Shown piece by piece: positions 41,877 to 41,992 of a DNA stretch of 41,992 nucleotides. The DNA comes from JBBIQS01 sp037442205 (GTDB taxonomy: Bacteria > Myxococcota > Myxococcia > Myxococcales > UBA5297), in NCBI GenBank assembly GCA_037442205.1, contig JBBIQS010000072.1, positions 1-41,992 on the forward strand, read 5' to 3'. Below the pieces are notes generated by a model. That model was not told where the DNA came from. It made no database searches and was given only the letters and a program-made list of their open reading frames with translations. Numbering within the stretch: position 1 is the first letter of the stretch; each line of letters starts with the position of its first letter. A program made the position numbers and the translations under genes.

Positions 41877-41992
41877 GTTCTGATCGATCAGAAGTGAGAC
41901 CGGGGGAGGGGCAGTGCGAGTTCTGATCGATCAGAAGTGAGACCGGGGGAGGGGCAGTGCGAGTTCTGATCGATCAGAAGTGAGACCGGGGG
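41877..41992. repeat. 43-bp tandem repeat with embedded 16-bp palindrome, cut by the window end
   Basis: Two complete identical 43-bp units (41877-41919 and 41920-41962) and the first 30 bp of a third (41963-41992) are present; the array may continue beyond the window. Each unit contains TTCTGATCGATCAGAA, a perfect 16-bp palindrome, followed by GTGAGACCGGGGGAGGGGCA. The spacing is about four helical turns, so the palindromes would lie on one face of the DNA. The array starts 22 bp upstream of the A2M start codon. It could be a cluster of operator sites or a minisatellite. There are no unique spacers, so it is not a CRISPR. Confidence 0.9.

Noticed and set aside
41877..41992. CRISPR array at the window end
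   Set aside because: The whole 43-bp unit is identical between copies; there are no variable spacers and no cas genes.

Overview
The window is GC-rich, densely coded DNA from a bacterium that looks like a member of the Myxococcota (former Deltaproteobacteria). This is an inference. It rests on the very high GC at third codon positions, a lipoprotein with an Asp-Ala-Gly-rich tail, a DUF4388 protein, PEGA and HEAT-repeat exported proteins, two ECF sigma factors, a right-handed beta-helix lipoprotein and several conserved unknowns. I see no rRNA, tRNA, insertion sequence, phage module or CRISPR array. Most of the window reads as chromosomal core. The clearest accessory patch is around a Fic-family gene at about 13.4-14.7 kb.

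Layout. 1-4.4 kb: end of a PEGA-domain protein, a DUF4388 protein overlapping pyrF, an ECF sigma factor fused to a zinc-finger anti-sigma-like tail, a Cys-rich lipoprotein, and a convergent DUF3806-like gene. 4.7-11 kb: an MFS exporter divergent from a HEAT-repeat exported protein, an RlmI-like methyltransferase and a large beta-helix lipoprotein. 11-13.2 kb: gpsA and an unrecognised P-loop protein. 13.2-14.7 kb: an AT-richer intergenic stretch and a class II Fic protein. 14.8-19.6 kb: a DMT-like permease, a SprT-like metalloprotein, a membrane-anchored unknown, serC and xthA. 19.7-22.6 kb: a coupled four-gene operon (ECF sigma factor, zinc-finger anti-sigma factor, two exported proteins). 22.6-26.6 kb: a conserved helical unknown, a stand-alone RecB/Cas4-like nuclease with Fe-S cysteines, rsmE and maf. 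26.6-30.9 kb: lon behind a promoter region rich in inverted repeats, cysE and a YfiM-like membrane protein. 31-34 kb: a small coiled-coil (phasin-like) protein, an orphan ParA ATPase, an SRPBCC protein, a nicotinamidase-like hydrolase and a PhaR-type regulator. 34.2-41.9 kb: a secreted protein with a mirror-symmetric six-cysteine pattern, queG, and a 1993-residue alpha-2-macroglobulin with a thioester motif. Upstream of the last gene lies a 43-bp tandem repeat carrying a perfect 16-bp palindrome, cut by the window end.

How the genes work together. Housekeeping genes (pyrF, gpsA, serC, xthA, rsmE, maf, lon, cysE, queG) are scattered singly among envelope and stress genes. The units that read as systems are the sigma/anti-sigma/exported-protein operon and the ParA plus coiled-coil plus PhaR-like cluster, which may position or regulate a storage granule or other cargo. 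The A2M-queG pair is probably co-transcribed.

The observations I rate most worth a second look are the palindromic 43-bp repeats in front of the A2M gene, the C-x6-C-x3-C-x15-C-x3-C-x6-C secreted protein, the 12-bp-spaced GGAC repeats over the fic start codon, and the ParA/coiled-coil/PhaR neighbourhood. All functional statements are read from sequence motifs. No database search was run.
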